Assembly: GCF_004770055.1 (NCBI RefSeq)
Contig: NZ_RQEP01000012.1
Span: 62,001-126,000, forward strand
Length of the DNA: 64,000 nucleotides
Source of the DNA: Leptospira semungkisensis
GTDB lineage: Bacteria > Spirochaetota > Leptospiria > Leptospirales > Leptospiraceae
Reading direction: 5' to 3'
Position 1 is the first letter of the stretch, and the number at the start of each line of letters is the position of its first letter. This document shows positions 26,399 through 35,257 of the stretch, one piece after another. Under the pieces are notes generated by a model. It saw nothing but the letters and a program-made list of their open reading frames with translations, had not been told where the DNA came from and did no database searches. Position numbers and translations under genes: made by a program.

Positions 26399-27087
26399 AG
26401 GCAAAATTATTATTGGTCGAAGATGATCGTTCTCTAGGCGAAACCTTAAAGGAACGTCTGGAGAAGGAAGGCTACGAGATGGTTTGGACTGTCTCTGCTC
26501 AATCGGCGAGAGTGCTTGCTGTAGATGCAAAACCGGATCTGATCTTGTTAGATGTTCGCTTGCCCGATGGAGACGGATTCGAATTAGCCGAAGAGCTAAA
26601 GACTAGAAAAGATTGCCCTCCTTTTTTGTTTTTGACCGCTCATTCTGGAGCGCCGGAAAGATTGAGAGGATTTGAGTTGGGAGCGGAGGAATTCATTCCC
26701 AAGCCGTTTCATTTAAAAGAGTTGCTTATTAGAGTGAAGCATGTGTTGGAATCACATAAGCATTCCATAAAGCAGACCAAGTATTCGTACCAAGGATATC
26801 TCTTGGATTTTTTCGGATACAGCATTCATACTCCGCAAGGAGAAGAGATTCATTTGTCCAAGAGAGACTGTGCTCTATTGAACTTTCTAGTAGAAGAAAG
26901 AGGAAGAACAGTGAGTAGAGATGAGATCTTGGATCGCCTTTGGGGAGAGGAAAAATTTCCCACAAATAGAACTATAGATAATTCCATTGTGAGATTACGC
27001 CAAGCCTTTGAAGAAAAGGGAGAAGAGGCGATCCGTTCCGTACGAGGAGTGGGCTACCAATGGATCGGAGAACTGAAAGATGTCTAA
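26395..27087 (+). CDS. hemR: OmpR/PhoB-type response regulator HemR
   Basis: The 230-residue regulator has an N-terminal receiver domain with acidic pocket ED-D (residues 9-11) and phospho-acceptor Asp53 in LILLDVRLPDGDGF, plus the late lysine in FIPKPF. A C-terminal winged-helix domain follows (LSKRDCALLNFLVEERGRTV, then TIDNSIVRLRQAF). It starts at GTG 26395 inside the kinase stop. HemR is reported to activate haem synthesis genes and repress haem degradation through the TGACA-N6-TGACA box; one such box lies before hemA here. It overlaps hemE by 8 nt. Confidence 0.9.
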   Translation: MKAKLLLVEDDRSLGETLKERLEKEGYEMVWTVSAQSARVLAVDAKPDLILLDVRLPDGDGFELAEELKTRKDCPPFLFLTAHSGAPERLRGFELGAEEFIPKPFHLKELLIRVKHVLESHKHSIKQTKYSYQGYLLDFFGYSIHTPQGEEIHLSKRDCALLNFLVEERGRTVSRDEILDRLWGEEKFPTNRTIDNSIVRLRQAFEEKGEEAIRSVRGVGYQWIGELKDV

Positions 27088-28102
27088 CAAGAGATTCGAA
27101 GCCGCAGTAAGGCTTGAGCCTCAAGCCATTCCGCCGATCTGGATGATGCGTCAGGCCGGCCGTTATCATTGGCATTATCAAAATTTAAGAAAGAAGCATA
27201 GTTTCGAAGAACTATGCAAGGTGCCGGAGCTCGCTGCCGAAGTTGCTTTCGGTCCTGTAAATGATTTCGACTTCGATACTGCTATTTTGTTTTCGGATAT
27301 TCTATTTCCATTAGAAGCCTTGGGAATGGGGCTTCGATTCGGAGATGAGGGCCCGAAACTTGGCTGGCATCTTTCAGAGACCAAAGACCTGGAAAAGTTT
27401 TTTTCTCTCAGAGAAGCAGTGGATTTCATGAGCTTTCAGAAAGAAGCAGTCAGTCTAACTCGTAAGAGGATTGCAGAAGATAAGTCTCTGATCGGATTTA
27501 TCGGTGGTCCTTGGACTTTGTTTTGTTACGCGACCCAAGGGAAGCATGATGGAAATCTAATACTTCCTAAGGTCTCTTTTGAAATGAGGGAAGGCTTCTA
27601 CGAGAAGATCCTCCCCTTGCTCAAGGAAAACATTCGCTTACAACTGGAAGGAGGAGCGGAGCTCGTAATGATATTCGATACTGCTGCCGGAGACGCTTCT
27701 CCTGCATTCTTCCAAGAAGCGATTCTGCCTGCGATCCAGGCATTGGTGAGCGCATTTCCGGGTAAAATAGGATACTATGCTAAGAGTTTAGCGCCTGCCT
27801 CCTTGGAATCAGTACGATCCATCCCTGGGCTAGTCGGTTTTGGAATGGACCATCGGGCGGATATTACAGGATTGCTCGGCAATGGCTCTCATTTCGTACA
27901 AGGGAATTTTGACCAAGCGCTTCTATTTATGGAACCGGCGCAATTTAAGAAATATTTAATGGAATGGGTTCGTCCTTTCTCGGCAAAGACTCCTCAAGAA
28001 AGAGCCGGCTGGGTTTGCGGATTGGGCCACGGGGTGCTTCCTAAAACCCCGGAAGCGAATATTAGAACTTTCGTAAATACGATTCGGGAGGTTCTCGCAT
28101 GA
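27080..28102 (+). CDS. hemE: Uroporphyrinogen decarboxylase
   Basis: HemE removes four carboxyl groups from uroporphyrinogen III to give coproporphyrinogen III. The 340-residue protein has the signature PPIWMMRQAGRYHWHYQNLR (about residues 17-36), AILFSDILFPLEALGMGLRF, FIGGPWTLFCYATQG and the late GFGMDHRADITG and CGLGHGVLP motifs. Length is normal. It overlaps hemR by 8 nt and hemN by 4 nt, so translation is probably coupled through the cluster. Confidence 0.97.
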   Translation: MSNKRFEAAVRLEPQAIPPIWMMRQAGRYHWHYQNLRKKHSFEELCKVPELAAEVAFGPVNDFDFDTAILFSDILFPLEALGMGLRFGDEGPKLGWHLSETKDLEKFFSLREAVDFMSFQKEAVSLTRKRIAEDKSLIGFIGGPWTLFCYATQGKHDGNLILPKVSFEMREGFYEKILPLLKENIRLQLEGGAELVMIFDTAAGDASPAFFQEAILPAIQALVSAFPGKIGYYAKSLAPASLESVRSIPGLVGFGMDHRADITGLLGNGSHFVQGNFDQALLFMEPAQFKKYLMEWVRPFSAKTPQERAGWVCGLGHGVLPKTPEANIRTFVNTIREVLA

Positions 28103-29448
28103 ATTCTAAGACCGATTTGATCCGGAAATATGATGTTCCTGCTCCCAGGTATACTAGTTATCCTACAGTTCCTTATTGGGAGGATAATCCCACTAGAGAG
28201 GAATGGATCGACGCGATCCGAAGAAGGTTGATTCCGGAAGATTCTTCCGTTGCCTTATACCTTCATATTCCGTTTTGTGAAACTCTTTGTTCTTTTTGCG
28301 GATGCAATACCTCTATTACCAAAAACCATTCGGTAGAAGATCCTTATGTAGAGACTCTTCTTCAGGAATTCAAAAAATACAGAGAAGATGTTCCTGAACT
28401 GACCAAGAGAGAGCTGAGAGAGCTACACTTGGGAGGAGGATCTCCTACGTACCTATCCGAATCTAATTTGGAGAATCTTCTTAAGCCTATATTAGATTCC
28501 TGGAATATAGCCCCTTCTCCTGAGTTTTCTTTAGAAGTGGATCCTCGTAGGACAAGATTGTCTCAGTTAGAAGTGCTTGCAAAGTATGGCTTTAGAAGGA
28601 TTAGCTTAGGTGTTCAGGACTTCGATCCTGAGGTGCAAAGGCTCGTGAATCGAATCCAACCTTATGAGCTGACTGCAGGGATCACGGAAGGAGCGAGAAA
28701 ACTTGGTTATACTTCCGTAAACTTCGATCTTATCTACGGACTTCCTAAACAAACTAAAGAAAGTGTAAGGGAGACGATCGAGAAGACTCTCGCGCTCAGG
28801 CCGGATCGTATCGCATTCTACAGTTATGCTCATGTCCCTTGGATCAAGGCGGCTCAAAGGCTCTTTACCGAAGACGATCTTCCTAAAGGAGAAGATAAGA
28901 GAGAGTTGTATGAGATCGGAAGAGAGATGTTCCTTTCTGCCGGATATAAAGAAATTGGAATGGACCATTTTGCTTTAGAAACGGATTCACTTTACACAGC
29001 TTCTCTGGATGGACATCTTCATAGAAATTTTATGGGGTACACCACTAAGTCCACTGACCTTCTTTTAGGAATGGGAGTGTCTGCAATTTCGGATAGTTGG
29101 GATTGCTTCTATCAGAATGAAAAGATTTTGAAGAAGTTCCAGAGAAGGATTTCGGAAAGCGGTCATGCTTTACTCAGGGGACATAAACTGAATGCGGAAG
29201 ATTTGGCACAAAGAGAACTCATTCTGAAATTATCTACTCTTGGCAGAGTGGAGGTTCCGGATCGGATTTTTGAAGAAGTACGGCTCTATTTGGCCTCTAT
29301 GGAAGACGATAATCTAATAGAGTGGCAGGGAAATACCCTGCTCTTGACCGATTTGGGAAAACCCTTCTTGCGCAATGCGTGCACCGGGTTGGATCTTCGT
29401 TTGCGTAGAAAAAGCCCCGAAACCAAGGTTTTTTCTCAGTCAATTTAA
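28099..29448 (+). CDS. hemN: Oxygen-independent coproporphyrinogen-III oxidase
   Basis: This radical-SAM enzyme decarboxylates coproporphyrinogen III to protoporphyrinogen IX without oxygen. The 449-residue protein has YTSYPTVPYW near the start and the 4Fe-4S motif HIPFCETLCSFCGCNTSI (CxxxCxxCxC, the true HemN pattern). It continues with LGGGSPTYLS, RISLGVQDFDPEVQ and NFDLIYGLPKQT, plus a full C-terminal HemN domain. Full length and the extra Cys distinguish it from HemW. No oxygen-dependent hemF is seen in this window. It overlaps hemE by 4 nt, and a 123-nt gap follows. Confidence 0.95.
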   Translation: MNSKTDLIRKYDVPAPRYTSYPTVPYWEDNPTREEWIDAIRRRLIPEDSSVALYLHIPFCETLCSFCGCNTSITKNHSVEDPYVETLLQEFKKYREDVPELTKRELRELHLGGGSPTYLSESNLENLLKPILDSWNIAPSPEFSLEVDPRRTRLSQLEVLAKYGFRRISLGVQDFDPEVQRLVNRIQPYELTAGITEGARKLGYTSVNFDLIYGLPKQTKESVRETIEKTLALRPDRIAFYSYAHVPWIKAAQRLFTEDDLPKGEDKRELYEIGREMFLSAGYKEIGMDHFALETDSLYTASLDGHLHRNFMGYTTKSTDLLLGMGVSAISDSWDCFYQNEKILKKFQRRISESGHALLRGHKLNAEDLAQRELILKLSTLGRVEVPDRIFEEVRLYLASMEDDNLIEWQGNTLLLTDLGKPFLRNACTGLDLRLRRKSPETKVFSQSI

Positions 29449-29571
29449 GATCCGCGCTGAAATATCAGGAATTCTGAGATGTTTCTTCTAATATCGGGTT
29501 AATCGGAAATTTATTTCTTTTCGTCCAATTGTTGGGAGACTAACTGGGTTAGAAAAAGCTCGATCCTTGAT

Positions 29572-30576
29572 ATGATTCGTCTTTATAATATTTCTTCTTT
29601 TATTCGAAAGATCATTATTCTTTCTTTATTTGTTTTCGCTCCGATCGGAATTCTTCCGGTGACGGTACTACTACGCGAAGGAGGGAGGGTCAAGGGAGAT
29701 ATCATCACCCAGAACCAATCCTCCATTCTCCTACAAACAGAGTCTGGAAAGAGAAAGATCGATAAAGATTCCGTTCTAAAAGTCTTGTTCCATGACGTGG
29801 ACGATGATCAGGAAGAAAAGATCAGAAAGGATGAAGAGGGCAAACTTGCCGCTGACAAAAAAGAGCAAGAAGACAAAGACTTAGCCCAGCGTCAGTTGGA
29901 CGAAGAAAAACTGAAGCAAGACCAACTTAAGAAAGATGAAGAAGCCGCAGCAGCTGCGGCAGAAGAAGCTCGCAAGCAAGAAGAATTAAGAAGACTTGCT
30001 GCGGGACGTCCTTACAATTCTCTTTGGAGATCTGCGGTCATTCCTGGTTGGGGACAGTTCTATTCGGACAGAAAATTCCAAGGGATTATCTACCCTACCC
30101 TATTCGCTGCGGCAGCATTCGTTTCTTATGATAAGTACAGAGTCTATAGAGAAGCAGTTAAAGAATATGGTGAGATCGGAAATCCTTATTCTCAGACAAA
30201 TATACTGTTAACTCTTTCCGGACATCCTCCCACTACCATAACTTCTACGACGTCTACTTCTCCTCTTTCCGCATATTTAGCGGATAAGTTTAGTCCAAGC
30301 CAGATCAAGTTAAAGAGAGAAGAGGCGGATAGCGATTTTAGAGAATACCAAGGCACATTATATGTGTTAGGCGGTATCTATTTGATTAACCTGATCGATT
30401 CCTTCTTCTTTGCGAATAGCATCAAATCTACAGTGCAAATGTCCGATGGTAAGAGCAAGGGAATGATACTCTCTGCTGTTCCTTCCGGAGTAAGTTCTGC
30501 CTCCGCAAATACGGGGAGCGGGTCTTATTCAGGAATGGAAACCAAATACACTTTCGGTTACAGATTCCAATTTTAA
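29572..30576 (+). CDS. Membrane protein with coiled coil and DUF5683-like domain
   Basis: The 334-residue protein begins with a hydrophobic signal or anchor (IIILSLFVFAPIGILPV). Residues about 75-145 form an extremely charged Lys/Glu/Asp/Gln coiled coil ending in an Ala-rich stretch. SLWRSAVIPGWGQFYSDRKF (about 151-170) then introduces a DUF5683-like domain with a small membrane hairpin. The C-terminus ends in alternating hydrophobics and phenylalanine (TFGYRFQF), which may suggest outer-membrane association. It lies between hemN and hemG, so it may be transcribed with the haem cluster, but a haem role is not evident. Confidence 0.7.
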   Translation: MIRLYNISSFIRKIIILSLFVFAPIGILPVTVLLREGGRVKGDIITQNQSSILLQTESGKRKIDKDSVLKVLFHDVDDDQEEKIRKDEEGKLAADKKEQEDKDLAQRQLDEEKLKQDQLKKDEEAAAAAAEEARKQEELRRLAAGRPYNSLWRSAVIPGWGQFYSDRKFQGIIYPTLFAAAAFVSYDKYRVYREAVKEYGEIGNPYSQTNILLTLSGHPPTTITSTTSTSPLSAYLADKFSPSQIKLKREEADSDFREYQGTLYVLGGIYLINLIDSFFFANSIKSTVQMSDGKSKGMILSAVPSGVSSASANTGSGSYSGMETKYTFGYRFQF

Positions 30577-30662
30577 GATCCTTCGTCCTTCTTTGAGAAA
30601 AACTTCTTCTCCGGAACTTAGGATTTAATTGCCAACAGTCTCGGGCTCTTTAGCATGTATCC

Positions 30663-31964
30663 GTGGCAAAATCAGTACCGGATCATATCGTAATCGGCGC
30701 AGGGTTTACCGGCTTAGTGCATGCTTTTCTTTCCTTGGAAAAGGGAGAGTCTGTCCTGGTATTAGAAAAGAAAGATAGGGCTGGCGGTTTGATTCGTTCT
30801 GTTCCTACAGAATACGGCATCGTGGAGACCGCAGCAAACGGGATCCTGAATTGCTGGGAATTGGAAACTCTTTCTTCTAGATTAGGATTGGATTTATTAT
30901 TTCCGGATGCAGATGCAAAGAAGCGATATATCTTTTCAGATAAAAAATTCAAACGTCTTCCTCTTTCCGTTTTTGAAATCATTCGATTTATCTTCTCCGC
31001 TTTGACGGTTCCGTCCAAGCCCATTCCTGGAGAGTCCATCTATAAATGGGGCAAACGAGTCGTAGGAGAATCATTTCTCTCCAAGGTCGTTGAACCTGCG
31101 TTAGGCGGCATTTATGCGGGAGATTTGGATGCAATGTCCGCCGAGTTCGTGCTCGGAAAATTCTTAGCAGAAGACGTCCCTCTTTGGAAGAATTTCAGAT
31201 CGTATGCAAATTCCAGAAAAGGAAAACCTAAATTACACCCTGGAAGAAAAGGAACAGTCAGTTTCAGGGGAGGACTCGGTTCTATCTTGGGTGCTTTGGA
31301 AGCGAGAGTATCTAGCCAAGGCAAGATCAAATATAAACAAGAAATAATCAGCCTAAAAGATATTCGCAAAGCCTATCCGAATGCGCGGATCACTCTGGCG
31401 ACTAACTTATCCTTTGCACTCAAGATTTTAAAAGCGGAGTTCAAAGAATTGAAAGGATACCAAGGAATGTTGGAGACCTTGCCAATAGTAAGTGTGACTC
31501 GCTTTGGAAAAGATTCGATCCTTTCCGGCAAAAAAGGATTCGGTGTATTATTCCCCAAGGATCATAAAAGTTTCTCCTCTGAATTGGGAATTCGAACAAG
31601 AGGGATTTTGTTTAACGATTTTATATTCTCCGGTAGGACTTCCGACGGAATCCACTCAGAGACGTATATCATGGGAGGAGCCGGAGATAGGGAGATCGCA
31701 AGCAAGGCAGAAGAAGAGATCATCTCCATCGTGGAGGAAGATAGAAAGAAACTACTTCCAAGCGGAGAGATTCCTTTGAACCATTATGTAACCGTTTGGA
31801 AGGATGCTCTCCCGGTGTATGGGCCTCAACTTTTTGCTTTCAATAGAGACTTGGATCGTGTGCTTCCTCCCGATATCAAGGTAGAAGGAAATTTTAGAAG
31901 CGGGATCGGTTTGAAATCTATTCTGGAGAGAGCCTTCGAACAATACGGACCTAAGACTTCTTAG
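30663..31964 (+). CDS. hemG: Protoporphyrinogen oxidase, FAD-dependent (HemY type)
   Basis: The enzyme oxidises protoporphyrinogen IX to protoporphyrin IX. The 433-residue protein has the FAD-binding loop VIGAGFTGLVHAFLSLEKG (about residues 10-28), the adenine-ribose Glu in LEKKDRAGGLIRS, a central GGIYAGDLDAMSAEF block and a C-terminal flavin motif near GNFRSGIGLKSILERAF. By fold it is the HemY/PPOX flavoprotein, although leptospiral literature uses the label hemG. Translation starts at GTG 30663. It converges on a DUF1801 gene with a 14-nt overlap. Confidence 0.88.
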   Translation: MAKSVPDHIVIGAGFTGLVHAFLSLEKGESVLVLEKKDRAGGLIRSVPTEYGIVETAANGILNCWELETLSSRLGLDLLFPDADAKKRYIFSDKKFKRLPLSVFEIIRFIFSALTVPSKPIPGESIYKWGKRVVGESFLSKVVEPALGGIYAGDLDAMSAEFVLGKFLAEDVPLWKNFRSYANSRKGKPKLHPGRKGTVSFRGGLGSILGALEARVSSQGKIKYKQEIISLKDIRKAYPNARITLATNLSFALKILKAEFKELKGYQGMLETLPIVSVTRFGKDSILSGKKGFGVLFPKDHKSFSSELGIRTRGILFNDFIFSGRTSDGIHSETYIMGGAGDREIASKAEEEIISIVEEDRKKLLPSGEIPLNHYVTVWKDALPVYGPQLFAFNRDLDRVLPPDIKVEGNFRSGIGLKSILERAFEQYGPKTS

Positions 31965-32343
31965 AAGAAGACTTTGCTTTCTTTCGATCTGTATTTTCCT
32001 TCACTCTTAGCTTAACTATCTTCGCGATTAATTTTAAAGGAATAGGCTCTCCATGTTCAAATTGGAGAGTTCCCTTAGAAGTTCGATACTCGGACAACTC
32101 TTCTTGGAGAGTATTCAAAACACTGATCATAGGATAAAAACCTATATGTTTCTTAAAAGCGGCAAAGTAAACCAAGGTCCCATCTTGGTCGAATGCAGGC
32201 ATATTATAGCTGATCTTTTCTTTTGAGAGAGGAGCGGATTTCTGAACCGCAGACCGGATCTCTTGCAGAGATATCTGTACTTCTTTAGGAAAAGAAGAGA
32301 TGTATTGGTCTATAGTTTTGAATTTCTTTTGATTGGGTTCCAT
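31951..32343 (-). CDS. DUF1801 family protein
   Basis: The 130-residue protein has the layout of the DUF1801/YdhG-like family: an N-terminal helical IDQYISSFPKEVQISLQEIR, then KISYNMPAF, LVYFAAFKKHIGFYP and a basic C-terminal tail. The biochemical role of the family is not established. It is the last gene of a minus-strand group after ferrochelatase and an SRPBCC protein, 20 nt after the latter. The Lys/Ser-rich tail (KKAKSSSKKS) might bind nucleic acid or be disordered. Confidence 0.85.
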   Translation of the reverse strand: MEPNQKKFKTIDQYISSFPKEVQISLQEIRSAVQKSAPLSKEKISYNMPAFDQDGTLVYFAAFKKHIGFYPMISVLNTLQEELSEYRTSKGTLQFEHGEPIPLKLIAKIVKLRVKENTDRKKAKSSSKKS

Positions 32344-32363
32344 CGCCCTGCCCTCTCCGCAAT

Positions 32364-32777
32364 CTATTTGGAGAATTTCTTTTTTAGCAGTTCCGACAGT
32401 TCCGTTAAATCCTTTTTTACCCAGGCAGCATCTTCTTCGAATTTTTTGTCAGACATCTCAGGGAGTTGAAAGAGAGTAAATACGAGCTCGCTTCCTTGAT
32501 CGTTTGCAAGGATCCTCATAGGGTTGTTCACCTTTTTGTCCGGTCCAAAGATGACAGTATGATCTAGAACGCCATACTGGTTCTTCTCTGTAAAAACTGC
32601 CTTGAGTTCTCCCATGGGAGAATCGATCAACCATTCGCCATTTTCTAATGGTTGAATAGATTTGCATAATCCCGAGGCCCATTCCGGAAAATTTCTAGGA
32701 TCTGCAAGATAGTCGTACGCAGTCTGGAGATCGACTGAAAGATGAATGCTGATATGTCGGACTGGATAGGTGCTCAT
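32364..32777 (-). CDS. SRPBCC (START-like) ligand-binding family protein
   Basis: The 137-residue protein begins with the usual beta strand and helix of the fold (HISIHLSVDLQTAYDYLADP, then NFPEWASG). It continues with a run of beta strands and ends in a long amphipathic helix (WVKKDLTELSELLKKKF). Such proteins bind hydrophobic ligands in a deep cavity; the ligand is unknown. It lies 69 nt after hemH on the same strand. Porphyrin-related ligand binding is a context-only speculation. Confidence 0.85.
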   Translation of the reverse strand: MSTYPVRHISIHLSVDLQTAYDYLADPRNFPEWASGLCKSIQPLENGEWLIDSPMGELKAVFTEKNQYGVLDHTVIFGPDKKVNNPMRILANDQGSELVFTLFQLPEMSDKKFEEDAAWVKKDLTELSELLKKKFSK

Positions 32778-32846
32778 ATACTTGGGTGCCTATTTGAATG
32801 AATTGTGTGCCTTATTTGTTAAGTGAGACATGTTTCGCGTAACGTG

Positions 32847-33950
32847 TTAATCGCAACGACAAGAAACTTTTTCCTTTTTAGGGTCCCAGCCTCCGGAAGT
32901 TTTGCAAATGCAATTTATAAGAGAGCGGTTTTTCCCCGCCATCTTCGCTTCCAATACAAAGTCTGCAAGGGCTTTTAAGAAGGGGAGGTAAGATCCCGGC
33001 GCAGGAATTCTATGATATTCTTGGATTCCGAAAGAAAGAGCATGATCCTTGATCTGCACTCCTATTTCTTCAAGGGTTTCTAAGTGATCGCTTACGAAAC
33101 TGATAGGATAGACTGCAATCCTCTTTCTTCCCTTCTCTCCTAGTTCCTGCATTTTATCCAAGGTATTCGGAGTGGTCCACTTGCTTGGCCCTACCCTACT
33201 CTGGTAGGACAAATGGATCTCTCCTCTAAAGCCTTTCTCTCTCAGTAGGGAAGTTAGATTTTCTACATTCTTCTCTATCTCTTCGGTATATCTGTCCCCT
33301 TTTTGAATGAGGCGGAGCGGAATTCCATGAGCGCTAAATACTAGATCCAACTCTTCCCAATTCGGGATCGGCTTAGAATGAAGATGTAAAAAATCTTTTT
33401 CGGAAAGTTTTCCTTGGAAGAAGTCTAGTATCAGATCTCGTACTGATTCTAAATATTCTTTTCTCTCGGAGAATGGTCTGATCCAATGAGGATCCGAGGC
33501 AGGACAAAATTCTAACTGCTTTTCCATAAGCATTGCAGTGGAAAGGATCGTAGATCTGGAGAAATGAGGAAACAAAGGAAGAAGCACGACTCCTTGGCTT
33601 GGGTCGGTCCATTCTTTCGGAAATTCCCTGATGTCAGGATATCCGCAGCACATTGCTGTCTTTACTTCCCAGCTTTCTCCGCTTTCTTCTAAGATTTTTT
33701 TCAATCCCTCTGCTTGCTTTTCTGTTTCATCAACTAAAGGAGATCCTCCTCCGAATCCCATGGAAGCATACGTCTCTTGTACTTTTTTAGAGCGAGTGGA
33801 TGCGATCCATCTTGCGAGTCGGATCCTTAGAAATTCAGGAATAGGAAGGTCGAATACTAAAGGGTCTTCGAATAAGTCTTTCAGGAATTTCGGGATCTCT
33901 TCGGCACTTCTGGGTCCGCCTAAATTGATGAGTAATAGTTTGTTTTTCAT
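32847..33950 (-). CDS. hemH: Ferrochelatase with C-terminal cysteine tail
   Basis: HemH inserts ferrous iron into protoporphyrin IX. The 367-residue protein has LLINLGGPRSAEEI at the start, the catalytic histidine in LVFSAHGIPLRLI, YQSRVGPSKWTTPNT and YPISFVSDHLETLEEI. The last 21 residues carry four cysteines as two CxC pairs (347, 349, 364, 366), which could bind an iron-sulphur cluster or another metal. The ATG at 33950 overlaps the stop of the upstream beta-barrel gene by one base. It is separate from, but convergent with, the main hem operon. Confidence 0.95.
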   Translation of the reverse strand: MKNKLLLINLGGPRSAEEIPKFLKDLFEDPLVFDLPIPEFLRIRLARWIASTRSKKVQETYASMGFGGGSPLVDETEKQAEGLKKILEESGESWEVKTAMCCGYPDIREFPKEWTDPSQGVVLLPLFPHFSRSTILSTAMLMEKQLEFCPASDPHWIRPFSERKEYLESVRDLILDFFQGKLSEKDFLHLHSKPIPNWEELDLVFSAHGIPLRLIQKGDRYTEEIEKNVENLTSLLREKGFRGEIHLSYQSRVGPSKWTTPNTLDKMQELGEKGRKRIAVYPISFVSDHLETLEEIGVQIKDHALSFGIQEYHRIPAPGSYLPFLKALADFVLEAKMAGKNRSLINCICKTSGGWDPKKEKVSCRCD

Positions 33951-35065
33951 TAACGAGAGATCCAATCTAGGAAGTTGGTGATTTGAAGTTCTACTGCGAA
34001 CTGTTTCGTGCTAAGATAATTCCTGTACTGGCCGGAGAAGTTGGAGGTGATATCGGAAGTGTTCAGTCCTCCTTGGGTTTGGAAACTTCCCTGTCCGTAC
34101 AATCTGTATTCGGTCAGCTTGAGTGAGAACATCCAAGAATTTAATATATAGGCTCCAGCCACATGAGTTTCCACTCCGTATCCTGAAGAATTACCGATGA
34201 AGTTCAGGTTTCTTTGGTAATGATAGTCTCTGTAATGAGTGTACCAAACATTCCCCATAAAGCCGGCCTCTAACATCCAGGTTCCTGTAGAATATCTATA
34301 GCCTAAGCCTAGAGGAAATTCCCAGGTGGAGTTAGAATAACTAAGTCCGATCCCGATTGGTCCGTAGGTAACCGGAGAAGTGGCGATCCATTGATTTACA
34401 TCATATAGGTAGTATTTAAAATAAGTATAATGCGCTCCGCCTGAGATAAACATTCCCGCTCCTGCCTTTCGTGGGTCGGGATCGGATCCACCGAAATACT
34501 TTCTGGCTTGCAGGCTGATCCGATCTTGTTTCATCTTCAGTTTGCCTCTGCCGTCCGCGAAGTTCTGAGTGCCTGTAAAAGTATAAGGAGTATCGTAAAA
34601 GCTCAAATCCCGGAAGTCGATCTTAGTCCCTCTCTCTTGGGTAACGCTTCCCATAAAGAAGTCCTCGTCCCTCCCCTGTTCCGTTCTTTGGTTCTTAAAA
34701 TTTGTTCTGTATCCGAGCCCGATCTCCCAACTATTCCACCAATGTTTAAGTTCGAGGCCGCCGTATTGGAATTCCCGATCATAAGTGATCCTGGATCCAG
34801 CCTTTACTCCTGAAAGATTCGGGAACTTAGTTCCTGATTCGAAGATATGCTGACCGCCATTCTGTCCAAATAGTCCTGTAATTGAACTGCGGGAGAGAAA
34901 ATCCTTTAAGAAAGAAGAAGAACTTCCAGTAGAGGAAGATGTTTGGTCCGTCTTTTGGGATGATCCTTGAGTCAGTATGCTGGGAGTCTCCTTGTCTTGC
35001 GCCTGGATGTTTTGTATTTGGAAAAGAAAGATAGATAATAGCAAGAATCGAATTAGAATTTTCAT
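33950..35065 (-). CDS. Predicted outer-membrane beta-barrel protein
   Basis: The 371-residue protein has a clear signal peptide (ILIRFLLLSIFLFQIQNIQA) and a Ser/Thr-rich linker. About 290 residues of alternating aromatic beta strands follow (YGGLELKHWWNSWEIGLGYR; WEFPLGLGYRYSTGTWMLEA), typical of outer-membrane barrels, perhaps of omptin-like size. The C-terminus ends in FLDWISR rather than a terminal Phe. It is translationally coupled to hemH by TAATG, so a function in porphyrin, haem or iron movement is possible. It is divergent from the second parA, with a palindrome between them. Confidence 0.75.
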   Translation of the reverse strand: MKILIRFLLLSIFLFQIQNIQAQDKETPSILTQGSSQKTDQTSSSTGSSSSFLKDFLSRSSITGLFGQNGGQHIFESGTKFPNLSGVKAGSRITYDREFQYGGLELKHWWNSWEIGLGYRTNFKNQRTEQGRDEDFFMGSVTQERGTKIDFRDLSFYDTPYTFTGTQNFADGRGKLKMKQDRISLQARKYFGGSDPDPRKAGAGMFISGGAHYTYFKYYLYDVNQWIATSPVTYGPIGIGLSYSNSTWEFPLGLGYRYSTGTWMLEAGFMGNVWYTHYRDYHYQRNLNFIGNSSGYGVETHVAGAYILNSWMFSLKLTEYRLYGQGSFQTQGGLNTSDITSNFSGQYRNYLSTKQFAVELQITNFLDWISR

Positions 35066-35081
35066 TTCATCCTGAAGCCGA

Positions 35082-35102
35082 GGGGTGAGATGATTTCACC
35101 CC
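35082..35102. promoter_or_regulatory. 21-bp palindrome copy A, candidate parS of second system
   Basis: GGGGTGAGAT, one base, ATTTCACCCC: ten-base arms with one mismatch. It lies 155 bp upstream of the second parA, and its perfect sister copy is inside the adjacent parB. Confidence 0.65.
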
Positions 35103-35257
35103 TATCGGAATTCCTGTTCCGCTAGGCCATCTCCCCAGCATTATCCCCTACCCTACCGTTTCAATTCGGTTTTTTCGCCCTCAGAGGTCAATGAGACATA
35201 GGTTTTCTTGACAAATTCTGACTTTAGAGGGAACAAGAGGATAGTTCCGGAGTTGTT

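Noticed and set aside
29572..30576. A haem-pathway enzyme between hemN and hemG
   Set aside because: The product is a coiled-coil membrane protein with a DUF5683-like domain and no catalytic motif; position alone does not justify a haem function.
35208..35240. Second hem-box (TGACA-AATTC-TGACT) before the second parA
   Set aside because: The spacing is five rather than six and the second half is mismatched; only a TTGACA -35-like element remains, without a good -10.
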